Positions 38,576-50,054 of a DNA stretch of 64,000 nucleotides are shown in pieces. Position numbers and translations under genes: made by a program. The notes beneath the pieces are model-generated. The model was not told the origin of the DNA. It ran no database searches and saw only the letters and a list, made by a program, of their open reading frames with translations. Origin of the DNA: Mastigias papua (Eukaryota > Cnidaria > Scyphozoa > Rhizostomeae > Mastigiidae); NCBI GenBank assembly GCA_964019165.1, contig OZ025278.1:9293028-9357027 (forward strand), given 5' to 3'. Every line of letters starts with the position of its first letter. Position 1 is the first letter of the stretch.

Positions 38576-38815
38576 TTGGTAATAAATAACATACAGAGAT
38601 AAAAACAGATAAATATACATACAGAGATGCTGCGTTATTAATTCATCATGTCTGACTCACACCTGACTAAATTTTCCTTATCAAAAGAATGAACAGATAA
38701 GTAGTTTCTTTTCTTCCTTTTTTATATATAGTTTTCAAACTTCCTTTAATGGGTTTGTGGTGTAAAGGATTATTAAATGATGTATTTATAGAAATAAATG
38801 TGGTCCACTACAACA
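38576..38815 (-). repeat. Probable LTR next to the PBS
   Basis: On the minus strand this 240-bp block starts TGTTGTAGTGGACC (at 38815) and ends …TTACCA(A) next to the PBS. TG…CA ends and the position fit a 5' LTR. A minus-strand TTTATTTCTATAAATAC suggests a core promoter region. No second copy in the window. Confidence 0.5.
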
Positions 38816-39355
38816 CCCTCTCTAATGATAAATGCTTGAAAACTAATCTTTTTATGCATGCGCATAAGAAATCACAACTCAACATTGCGAATCATATGAA
38901 GTTTGATTAAAATTAAATTGGCTTTAATTTCCACATTCCGAAGGATATTCTATGAAAATAGATAGTCTGCATGCTCAATTGCGATAAATGTGCCTTGCAT
39001 TTGAAAACTTTTAAGATTCTCTGGTTTGCCTGATAGTTGCTTTTCTACGATTTCTTTTCGAATATTTCTGTTCACAACAACTTTTAGAATCATTGCTAAT
39101 CTTGTAATTATTTGAGCACATCCACTTTCAGAAACAATTCCCATTGCCAAGACACACCCACATTGCTAAGTAAATGACACAAATGAGGCCAATCAGACTG
39201 AAGACCCCAAAGCTACCTTTAAGATATGTTTCTAAATACCCCCCCCCCCGTTCTGATGCTACAAAGCCTAAAAAGTGTCCTTCTGCAACTGATATTTTGT
39301 GAACAAACCAATTAATATCAGTTGAGGAGCTCTAGCAATTTTTTCCTAGCTAGCA
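38816..39355. other. No gene recognised
   Basis: A minus-strand frame at 38950-39150 is basic and polar but not recognisable. It could be part of the RT-bearing element on the same strand at 39712-40465. Confidence 0.4.
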
Positions 39356-39369
39356 TTGCAACTATTACG

Positions 39370-39560
39370 TATGGCTCAGGAGCCGTTAGCTATTGACGTC
39401 CAGAAGCCTGGGTTACCATTCCACACTCTATCAAAGATTCAACATCTCTTACTGAGTTTAAAGCTCAAATCCAATCTTGATCTGGAGAAACCTCCCACTG
39501 CCGACTTTCTTCTGTGTCAGACTTTCTTCCTAAGCGTAGGGTTCGTGTGGTCTTAACTTT
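39370..39560 (+). mobile_element. Short LINE C-terminal fragment
   Basis: One frame reads VTIPHSIKDSTSLTEFKAQI, like the end of a LINE RT (W..IP..IK..SL..FK). Short and without a clear tail. Confidence 0.4.
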
Positions 39561-39711
39561 TTATGTTTTTATTAATATTTTGTTTTATTGATTTCACTAT
39601 TGTAAGTACAATTTTTAAGCTGTATTTTTGCATATTTTATACTCTTTAGTTGGCTTAAGTTAGCTTCTAATATAACTATATATAGCTATGTAGATTTTTG
39701 CTAGCCACCTT

Positions 39712-40465
39712 TTAATTAAACTGATGATGATAATCTTTTAGTTTTGTAATTACTAAATGGTTTAGTATATTCACCATTATGTTGATACGTTTGTTGATAC
39801 GTGCTGATGTACGATCTATTGATGGCTTACTGATACCAAAGCAACCGTCTTGCTTTTTCATAAACATCGTTCTGGTTGTAGTGATATTTTTCTTATACAT
39901 AACGCTCATGTTTTATCAACCTTTGCCAAATTTTCTTCGGAGTATATTGTGCTCGGAAATATAAGCCCTATTTTGGACAATTCTGTAATATCTAAAGCTT
40001 CCATGTTCAATGCTAAAGGGAAGACACTGTCAGCAATTATTTCTAAAACTTCAGTATACTCAGCAATGATGTTTCTAACTATATCGTTAGGCTCTCCTGC
40101 CACTCGAAGTGGCTTTTTTAGATAGGTAAAAGCCTCATGCAGTGCTAGAATTTTAATTTCTTTACTGTCTATCAATCGATGTTTTATCATTTTGGCTTTT
40201 GCACCAACTATTTGCTGGCCTCCTTTCATAAAAATTGGCATATTTGTCTGACCGTATACGTAATCCAGATTTTTCTGTTTCAATCAAAACTTTTCCATCT
40301 TAAATCTAATCTCATTCTCCTGATAACTTATAAAAGCAATGTCATCTACAAGCCCTAAAGTCGTAGACTTGAAATTTTCTTTTCGTTTTGTACTTATTGA
40401 TTGACAATAGCTACTTGGTGCTTGTCTTTTATAGATTTATGAAGAATTATTATTAATAACATTGT
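39712..40465 (-). pseudogene. RT fragment of an unclassified non-LTR element
   Basis: At 40356-40333 the minus strand reads GLVDDIAF, an RT catalytic xVDD box. Upstream (about 40460) GDALSTMLL resembles the RT GxPLSP motif. Downstream, the frame 40283-39906 (FMKGGQQIVGAKAKMIKHRL, then SKEIKILALHEAFTYLKKPL) resembles the thumb region of such RTs, and 39909-39712 may continue it. One stop separates VDD from the main frame. The clade (R2/R4-like?) cannot be settled by eye. Confidence 0.5.
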
Positions 40466-41876
40466 ACTTAGTGCGTCTCCTGTTTTACTTCCAACTAGGA
40501 ATGTGAACTCCATTGAAAGGTGTTAACAACATGTTACCCCAAAGTGAGAATCCTCGTAAGTATCGATAATAACCTCCCAACACAACTTTTAAGCACTTCT
40601 TTCTAATAAAGCACAGATTAAGTACTTTTGAGTGCATTTGAACAACTCTGAAATTATATGCATTCGTACATACACACATGCATACATACATGCATGCATT
40701 TTTATGTTATAAAGCAGATCAAGAACCTGGCAGCTCTACTGAACTGATGTGTATTAAACTATGAAGTGCAAATTAGAAGGGAATTCTTAAATCAATTCTT
40801 TTCCTGGTTGTTTATCGGTTCTTTGTATTTTAATCATATTGGAGCCCTTTCTAAACTGATGTGCTTCTCCTTACTTGCTTTCTAAGTTTGGCTAGGCCAT
40901 TTACAACATGTATATTGGGACCCATAACCGATTTGCATACTATGGTGATAGTCACCATAAATACCAATTCATAAAGCTATATTCACTACACAACTCCCCT
41001 TCCTCCCAAGAAAAATGTCAATTATCACATTTGTTTTTTAATAAAAAAAAGTGCAGAATCAGGAAGCCTACAGAAAACACTACAAGCAAGCCAAAAGTAC
41101 AGGTACAGGAATATTTCCTCGATCGCTCTCATCACTATGGAAACCTTATTGAAAGCATACAGCTACTTAAAAGGCAATTCCTCTCGAACTTTCAGTCTTT
41201 TCTTAAATGTCTGCTTCTTCACAATGTCAATTGAGGGAGAAACGTTATCCACAAATGACGAAACTTGATGCTATTCACTGCCTTGTTTTTCCGTCAAGAT
41301 AAATTGTCTGAAATGCCGTCAGTCCTTACATATGACGAATGTAAATATCATGTTAACAATTACCCTAGCAACTTCCTTCAGGTGGACCATAAGAGATAAA
41401 ATTTCCTCAAAGTAGTTGATCCTGTACCTCATACTAGTTGCATAACAACCCAGAGCTTAACCTATTGATTCAGAGATGCAATTCATAAAGAGAGAATGCT
41501 GAATCCGTAAGTCTTTCTAGCTTCCTCTACGTTTCAGGTTGGGACTCATGTTTGAAAGCCATGCTTTCCTTCTTCCGCTTCTTACCTTTCTTAAACAGGA
41601 CAATAAGAAATTCCAGTCCGTATCCTTACCCTCCTGAAATGCCTGCCCTGATCAGAGCACGTATTACCTAAAAGTCTTAACTTGTATTGGCATGAAAATG
41701 GTTGAATGTAGATTGTCATGTTTACTTTTAGAACTGAATTCAAAGATTAAATGAATTGAAGGAATGAATGTAAATCAAAAATGCTGTTAATCCAATTCTC
41801 GCAGACAGTTGTTTTGACTTTGCCGCCCTGATTTTTCCACAAAACATACAAATAATCTTCTTTGCTCAGGGACGCC
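40466..41876. other. No gene recognised
   Basis: Non-coding. CATA/CATG-rich microsatellite-like stretch at about 40665-40700. Confidence 0.5.
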
Positions 41877-42482
41877 GGAGCATATTTTGAGTGGGGGGGG
41901 CGGGAATGAGTAGCAAGTTCATATGGGAGTATGCAACAATGGAGACAGCAGGGAGGAAGTAGGGGTCAGGGGCGGAGCACCTGAAAAACTTTGCAATCCA
42001 CGCCCTATAATTCTGTAGGAAACGCCCTGTTTTAATATAAATATGCATCCTATCTTGGTAGAAAACGGCAGATAAAAACATTGGCGTGTTGGTGAGAAAA
42101 TTGAATAGACCTCTGTGCTACTCTATAAAGGTTGTTGCCAGATCAGACAAAATGATAGAGAGATACGTTTTCAGAACACCAAGAATATGCTAAGCACTAG
42201 GTGACCAAGAACACAGAACTCTTCCCTGACTTTACATGTTTATGAGACTTTTGGACCAGGTCTATAGCACCAAGTTTTGAAAAAACTTGGGTTATTTATC
42301 TCCAATAGGTCCTGATGATCCAGGCACTGGCACTTTTAAAGGTGAGTGAATTTTAACATAGAAAAAGGGAGATCTACTTTCTTTTTGGATCGAATGCCTT
42401 AATCTTGACATCATACATGAGCAGAAAAGTGTGGGCTGCAGTCCCCCAGCCCCCCCCCCCCCCCCCGTCTCCTGCGTGCCTG
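41877..42482 (-). mobile_element. hAT-like MITE family D, copy 2
   Basis: The left end CAGGGACGCCGGAG (41877) and the reversed right end CAGGCACGCAGGAG (ending 42482) match at 12 of 14 bases. TTGCT lies directly outside both ends, possibly a remnant of the target duplication. It is an inverted homologue of 37252-37804. It contains a 17-base C run near 42450 and no coding sequence. Confidence 0.7.
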
Positions 42483-43265
42483 TTGCTTTCACAAACATTA
42501 TGATACCTACAGCCGTTTTGAAGGGGGAAGTAACGAAGACTGGGATTCAGGGAGCGAAGCCCTGAGGAAAGTGTTGAAATTAAGGCCTTTAGATCTTATA
42601 AAAATACCTTTTCTAGACGTAGAGGTACACCCTTTCTAAATGAAGAAAGAAAAAAGTGAAATCAATTATATATGTGTGAGAACCTTCAATAGACCCAATG
42701 TTTCCTAATGTCAATTCAAATGATCAAGACCACAACGAGCCACAGAGCCTTATAGAGTGCATGTTTGAATCTCTGATCCAGCAGACCTCTTTAAGTTTGT
42801 AATGATTGTATTCGTGTGACTTGCTTGCGGAAGTGCCTCTATGGACTGACACCATGGTTGGCGGTGAAGAGGAGAATTTTGACATTTTTTGGTTTGCCAG
42901 ATAGTCGGAAAATACACTTCCAGCGATCGGTTTTCAATATATATCTTTGTATTTTGGAGTGATTATCCAAAGAACAGGAAATTCTATGCAGACAAGTATG
43001 CTCTAACTAGGCCCGTCAAGGGCAAGCTCGACCCCCGGGGTTGGAAACAAAACAGGCTCTTGTGGCTTAAAATCGATTAACTCACAGTTTTCCAAATACT
43101 GACGTTTTATTCTGTGGTGGAAGGTAATCTTGTAAGGACAGAGACCTTAGGCAGATTGGTAATTTACTGAAAGGAATCCCAAGTGCAGCAATTCCTCTTC
43201 AAACATTCTGAGCTGTGAATAATTAAAACTACGTAGCTATACGTAGGAAGGAAATAATGTTTGGT
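42483..43265. other. No gene recognised
   Basis: Non-coding; no bounded repeat seen. Confidence 0.5.
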
Positions 43266-43335
43266 AGTGTTGTAGGAGGACCCACCATGGTAGGGTCCGA
43301 CGTGACAGAAAGCTGTGTTACCCTCTAAAATGGCT
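43266..43335 (-). repeat. Dispersed repeat with CCATGGTGGGTCC core, copy 2
   Basis: Reverse-strand homologue of 8370-8446. It includes GGACCCACCATGGTAGGGTCC, a palindrome broken by one extra base. Confidence 0.5.
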
Positions 43336-44455
43336 CAAGAAGCATCTCCAAAGCTACACTTCTTTTGACAGAATGGTATAATGCTTAGGCACAGACCTAG
43401 GAACAAGTTATAACAGAAGTAATAGTAAAGAGGAACCAACATTTTGTGACCCAAAATCTATATCGAAAAATGCGATAAACACTTCCAACAAGCGCATTAG
43501 TTACAGTTGTCTTGTACTAGCAACATTTTCCCTAAATATTCTCGGAATCAGGGCCCGGGGAATTTATCCCTGCTATCTCCCTTTCGACAGTACTAAGTCT
43601 AGCAAAAGTTTAAAAGAAATCACTTTTCAATACTTCACATCGACTCTGAAGTCAGTATAAGAGCAATATGCAATATATTATGTAGCAAGACTTGGGCTCA
43701 TTAAGATATGTAGATCATACAAATGCCTCTACTTGAGGGTTAGAACAATCGACTTCACTATTAGCGATGAGAAATGTAAATAACACGTGACAAATGTTTG
43801 CATCATCTTATCCTAGAAGATACTCTTCGAAAAGTTGGGGGGCAAGGCAAGAGCCAGAAAAAATTCTGGAAGGGCCATTGATTCTTGTTCCAAGTATGAA
43901 GGCTCTCTTGCCACAAGTCACTGTTATATAATTTTTTATCTGAGATGACGCCTAGATTTTCTACTTTCTGCACTTGGAGAAACAGTACATTCCCCTACTT
44001 GTAAGTTATCTTAAGATATTTTTAGCAACTGTTTACTGCTACTTATGTTGACAAACTGAGTCGTGTCATCAATGAATTTTAGTTGGTGCTGCAGTATTCG
44101 CTTCCCTACAGCAGCAATACTATTAGTACAATTAGTGATCTCATTTAATGCTTCAGCTCCACTCTCACTATTAAGCTAAAAAGATGTATAGAACTCATTG
44201 TCATTTGCAAGTCACCAACATCACCACATTACTGGACAATCAGATCATAAAATGAGGATAGATAAGGTAAAAATAGAACTGGTTCTACAAAACTTTTATG
44301 TCATATACCATAGGATACTTAACATCAAATTCATTTGAAGCACATCTTTAATCGACATCCTCTTCTTACGATTTCTAAAAAAAGGACTGAAACCATTTAC
44401 TGATTATATGTTTCTGGAAATAGTGGGGACTATATGTTTTTGGACTATATGTTAG
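43336..44455. other. No gene recognised
   Basis: Non-coding. Possible decayed 5' part of the LINE that becomes recognisable at about 44460. Confidence 0.4.
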
Positions 44456-44459
44456 GCTA

Positions 44460-47020
44460 GATATTTCTGGAAATTGTGGTGGAATATTGGTGTATGTCAC
44501 AGAAAATCTCATTTCAAGGTGTCTAGGCCTTCATATTAAACAAACTGACATACAGGTTGTACCATTTGAGCTAAATATAAGAAAAGAGAAATGGCTTGTA
44601 TTGACTATTTATAAGGTACAAAAGCAAAACTCACAATAGTTGATCAAAGATATATCTAAGTTAATAGAAAAATATTCTAAATTTGACCAAGTGCTGATTC
44701 TAGGAGACTTCAACTTAGAGCCAGATAACAAAGACATATCGTCATTTATTGAAGACCATAATCTAAATAACCTTATCAAGAGTAAAACATTCTTTAAATC
44801 CTTAAATGATCGGTGTATTGATCTATTACCGACAAACTGTAAAAACTCTTTTATGCACTCTAAATCGTTGGAAACTGGTTTTAGTGACCATCATCACAGG
44901 ATTTATACCATAATTCTATGATTTATACCATAATGAAAACAACATTAAAAAGGTTCCATAATAAAGAAGGTATACTGGGACTGCAAGAGAATTTCCCAAT
45001 CTAAATTTGAAAGGGAACTGCAGGAAAAACGTATTTTCAGCCACCCTGCTCAATATTTGGCATTTGAAGAAATATCCTTTCAAGCATTAGAGGCAAAGGC
45101 TCTTACAAAAACATATATCTTATGAAGCAATAATAAGCCACACATGGATAAAGAACTAAGAAAAGCAATTATGGAACAGCAATGAAAAACATTGCGAATA
45201 AGATTAAAAGTGAACTGGGTATAGAAAATACAGGAATCAAAGAAGTCTTGAAGTGAAACCAGATAGAAAATCTAGAAGAGACTATTTTGATGGAAAGATT
45301 TAACCAACTTCATGGAAGTTCTGGAGTGCTTGAATACATACTTCACAAACATAACGAATTCCCTTAATATTTAACCTACGATTTAAAGCAATTACAAGCT
45401 GAGGAAATGGTCATAAGTGCAACTGAAAAGTTTAAAAACCACAAGAGTATTTGTATTTTAAAAAAACGCTTGCGCGTAGAAAATGTTAGCTTTCAATTTT
45501 GTCACATAAAACCAATGGAGATGATGAGGCAGATAGAGTCGCTAGAAAAGAGTAAATCAAATAGTAGAGGTATTCCTACTTCCAGATTGAGATAAACAAA
45601 AAGAATTGTCTGTCCATACTTGACTGATTGCATCACCTCTGCGATTCTGGATTGTAAGTTTCCCAATGACTTGAAGAAAGCTGATATTTTGCCTATATTT
45701 AAAGAAAATGACCCAACGTCAAAGATTAACTTCAGACTTATAAGCGTATTATCATCTGCTTCTAAAGTTTATGAAAGAATTCTAAAGGAGCAGATGTCCC
45801 ACTATTTCAAAGATAAGTTAAGGGGTATACTCTCTGGTTTTAGGAAGGGATATAGCACCCAACATGCCCAAAGTAGAGTAATAGAAAAATGGAAGAAATC
45901 CTTAGATAATTCAGGTGTTGCTCTAACTATTCAAATGGATTTATCTAAGGCCTACGACTGTCTGCCTCATGACCTCCTTACTCGCAAAGTTGGCTGCCTA
46001 TGGATTTGACATAAGCAGTCTTTGCCTGGTATACACTTATTTAACTAATAGATATCAAAGGGTGAAAATTGCCTCCACCAGAAGCTTCCCACAAAAAATA
46101 CTTGTGGGGTTCCACAAGGGTCAGTTTTGTGGCCCTTGCTATTCAGCATATTTCTCAATGATTTATTTCTCTGTAATATGAGCTCTGAGATTTGTAATTT
46201 TGCTGATGATAATACCATTTATACTTGCGGAAATGACATACATGAAATTGTGATGGTTTTAGAAAATGACCTTTGCAAATTGTTGGAAAGGTTCACATGC
46301 AATGGCGTGGTAGTGAGCCCTAACAAATTCCAGCTGATATTTCTTGGTCTAAGGCAGAAACAGAAACTATGCATAAATAGTAATGGAGTTAAGATACTAG
46401 TAAAAAACATGCCAAGCTTCTTGGAGTTGAAATTGATAACAAGCTAAAATTTGATAAGCAAGTAGAAGCACTATGTCAAAAAGTCAACAAAAAGACCAGC
46501 GCTTTTACGAGACGAAATATTTACATTTCCAGATAACAAGCACTGTCAATTTGTAATGTGGTGATCCTGTCAAATTTCAATTATTGCCTTTTGGTATGGC
46601 TATTCTGCAATAAAAGTGCAAATAAGAAAATAGATCTTGCATATAAACGTGCATTAAGGATCCTTTACAATGATTATGATTCATCGTTCCAATCGCTTCT
46701 ACGGCTTAGCAACAGCTATACCATTGATGTAAAAAATCTACAAAAGTTGATGACTGAAATATACAAGTCATTAAGTAACATGAATGAATCGATTGTATCG
46801 GAATTTGATAAGAAAAAATTTGCGATGTATGATCTTAGAAAAAGAACCTTTGCAAACTTCCAAATGCAAAGACAACATCGTATGGAGTAGAATCCTTATC
46901 ATTCAGGGGAAAGTTTTCTGTGGAACACTTTCGATGATGACGTTACACAAGAACCAACATTTACCCACTATAAAAATAAAATGAAAAGCTGGTCAGGTGA
47001 CCAGTGCACGTGCAGAATAT
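44460..47020 (+). mobile_element. Decayed CR1/L2-like LINE, endonuclease plus RT
   Basis: About 2.5 kb of ORF2 in broken frames. Endonuclease: GGILVYVTENL at about 44480, VLILGDFNLEPDNKD (APE-type GDFN) at about 44690-44730, and GFSDHH (SDH) at about 44880. RT: DLKKADILPIFKENDPT and FRLISVLSSASKVYERILK at about 45670-45790, GFRKGYSTQHA at about 45840, MDLSKAYDCLPHDLL (first catalytic Asp) at about 45930-45980, GVPQGSVL region near 46110, and CNFADDNTIYTCG (catalytic FADD) at about 46190-46230. C-terminus: NCNVVILSNFNYC-like and KRALRILYNDYDSSF at about 46650-46690, ending near 47020. Frameshifts near 45990, 46110 and 46430 and several stops make it dead. No tail repeat or target duplication was recognised. 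Confidence 0.9.
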
Positions 47021-49533
47021 TCCAGTAATTTAGTATTTGATACATGGTACTAGTCTTTCTTTCCTTTTGTTTTCTACTGCATTTTATTGTTGTAATACAT
47101 TTTTTAGATACTTATGTATGCAAGTTGGTCTAAATTAGTACAAAAATACTAGAAGCAACAAACCAAAGGTAAATAATGAATATATGAGATGATACATATG
47201 AGATATGACTACTGATCTTGAATATATGTTAACAAATCTATTGCAAGATGCTCATATGCAGTTTGAAAAAAATAGTGCTTACATCAAGCAGCACTGCAGA
47301 AGTGAGAGAGAGCATGAATGAAAGATAGCAGAACAAGATATCAAAATGATGAGATCATGAAAAAGAAAGTGAGATGTAAGACTGAACACAGACCTACTAC
47401 CTAAATGTAAGAAGCTTTCGTCTATAAGCTTTTGAGTTTGATTTCACTCTGTCTTTCCCATACTGTTGTCGACTATTTCATATCTTCTGGACTCGTATTG
47501 CAGTGCTCTTTTGTTCAACACATCAAATTAGGAAAATAAAACTTCATCACATCTGTAAATCCCCTTACTTTCTTTTACCAACATAATGCCATATGATGAT
47601 TTCCACTTTAGTGACAGATCATTAAATCGGGAATTTATTGTGGAGATAATGAGCCATAAAAAATATTTGTCTGCTTGACTATTTTGTCATGATTAGTAGC
47701 CACCTCTATCCAAACGAAGTGGTGTGCAATCCTAACGGAGTTGTATGCAAAGCTCTTCTATGACTTGTGCTATGGATAATCAAATCGGCATCTCTAACAC
47801 ACTTGGCATTAGATAAGTAACTTAAGATGAGAAATGCTTACAGGTTCACACATAAAAATTTGGTGAGATCTTTCTCTGGGCTTACGCAAAGGGTGTAACG
47901 GGAGCTAAAAAATAGCAAGATATCTAAAAAGGAAAATAATATAGCATTAAACTTTCTAAAATGTGATAACTCTTAATAAATATCATTTGAACGCATGTCA
48001 AAATGTTTCAGATTTGAAGATTACCTTCATAAAATAGATATGTCTAATGTGCTTCTTCATACCTTCCCCAGATCCACAGTTCTTATTTTTAACACTCCAA
48101 AAAGTGAGTTAAGTGCACATTTATTTTATCATCCAAAGAATGAATTTGACATTCATTTGTCCAACCTGGATCATTTTCTGGCATCTTGGTATCACTGATC
48201 TTAGTAATGCGTGGGTGGTTATAACTCTTAATAATTAGCTGATAAATTTTCTATGCAATGAATTGAATTTCTAAGTAACTCACTTTAATTGTTTTCATTT
48301 TTTAAGACTTAAAGTATGGAATTAAATATATCTACTTTTCAAAATCCTGATCTTAGTTGTCAATTAGGATAGAGCACTTAATAACTTCTGTCAGATAACA
48401 TTAAGTTCAGTAGCAAGATTGGTTTACTTCATCTGCTGAATGGCAAATTGAGTAGAATTATCCAGTTCATTTGCCAAATTTTGAAGAACTTTATATCATC
48501 TTAACTATAATTTTTACTACCAGATGCAGAAGTTTTGTATCTGCGTAAGAAATAGTCTTAAACTAATTCCGAAGTAATGGAATATTAATTAACTTATTAT
48601 GTTTTCTTGCATCGACATGGGGAAAAAGATGAAGAATATCATTGTTCAACTGATTTCCTTTAAGATGTGATTGTATTCGTTGTGGCCCTCGTTTTTGAAG
48701 TTAAAAACCCAGAGCTTCCACTTGTCATCCCAGGAATGTCCTTCTTTATCCTCAAGGTTCATTTTTCTATACATCGAAAAATACGACATTTCCTTCTTCA
48801 TATATTGGCAAAAGGAGAGCGCAAAGTAACTTTAGTTAGTGCTAGAATGCTAGCTTGATCAAAGTGTCATGCAGGAATATTGAAGCATAATTTCAAAGGG
48901 TAGACTAGGTTTTGTGCCTAAGTTTAGTGTACGGTGATAACCAATTTGTGAAATGACATAATGGTCTTGTATAATGATCTAGTAGTTAAAGTTTGCAATG
49001 ATTTAACATATTCACGTGACTTTTGCAACAAAAGTTGTTTTGATTGACGTATCAACTGCGATATCGATAGTAATCATTTAATAATGTTCATTCACTAACA
49101 ATGAATAATCTAGGGCTGATGTAGCGAAAAACGAAGGATAGATTTGTCAGGTCTTCATAATCAAGCATAACAGGAACATCAACCTCAAATAATGAGCTTC
49201 AAGCACTGTTGGAATGAGCTATAGAATAACCCAACATTTGACCCAACACTCATCCAGCATTCAGCTGGCATTGATAGCAAAGTAGTACCCTATGAAAAAG
49301 AAGCGCTAAACTGCTATTCCTAATTGAGAAAGGCCTGGAAGAGAAAGTTCTGAAGCTTATTAATATGTAATATAGACATTCCAAAATCTTCATCTTTCCA
49401 GTAGATTTCTTTCTGTGTTCTTTAATTTTTTGGTTTCATCCATGTTCTTTTCAAACGCTTAAAGCTTCTTCCAGATGGGAGCACGTAGAACAATAAGGAC
49501 ACCCTTGAAGATCTCTTCTTGGCTGCCCTCTTC
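47021..49533. other. No gene recognised
   Basis: AT-rich non-coding sequence. Short frames at 47995-48198 and 48667-48858 lack motifs. Confidence 0.5.
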
Positions 49534-49907
49534 CCCAGGGGGGTCACTTGAATATTTTGTATACAGGGGGGGGTCCATCCGATAATTCTGGGTAAGAAAT
49601 TGCTTTGTTATCCGATACTTATAGGTAGCTGCTTATGGGTAGCTGATATACAAAGTATGGACTTTAAATACTTTTGGGTTCAACCAAGACATACAGATCA
49701 AAGATTGTTAGGATTTATTTCAACATCAGTAAAAATGAGGCTTTTACGATCCATCAAACATCGGTATTTTTGATATCTTTGGGTCTCATCAAAAATATTT
49801 AGTTGATACTTCTGGGCCTGTGAAATTTTATTTGATACCTTTAGGTAAATCTGGGAGACTGAGGATGGACCCCCCCGTATACAAAATGTTCAAGTGACCC
49901 CCCTGGG
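49534..49907. mobile_element. MITE family E with long TIRs and 8-bp TSD
   Basis: A 374-bp element. The left TIR starts CCCAGGGGGGTCACTTGAAT and continues to GTCCATCC at about 49580. The right end is its reverse complement with very few differences over about 45 bp. Both sides are flanked by CCCTCTTC (49526-49533 and 49908-49915), a perfect 8-bp target duplication. It has no coding capacity. It lies about 150 bp upstream of the DUF2237 gene start, in the likely promoter region. An 8-bp duplication fits hAT, P or Merlin superfamilies; the CCC start is not typical of hAT. Confidence 0.92.
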
Positions 49908-50054
49908 CCCTCTTCTTTTTATGTCGAGTTATTTCCACTAGCTATTCCTGCTCTGCACTTCCTGCACACGAGATCAGTGTTCCTGCACCAACACTGTGAA
50001 GGAGGAAGAGGAATTGCTATTACATAACAAACAACCAACCAACCATTCAAAGCA

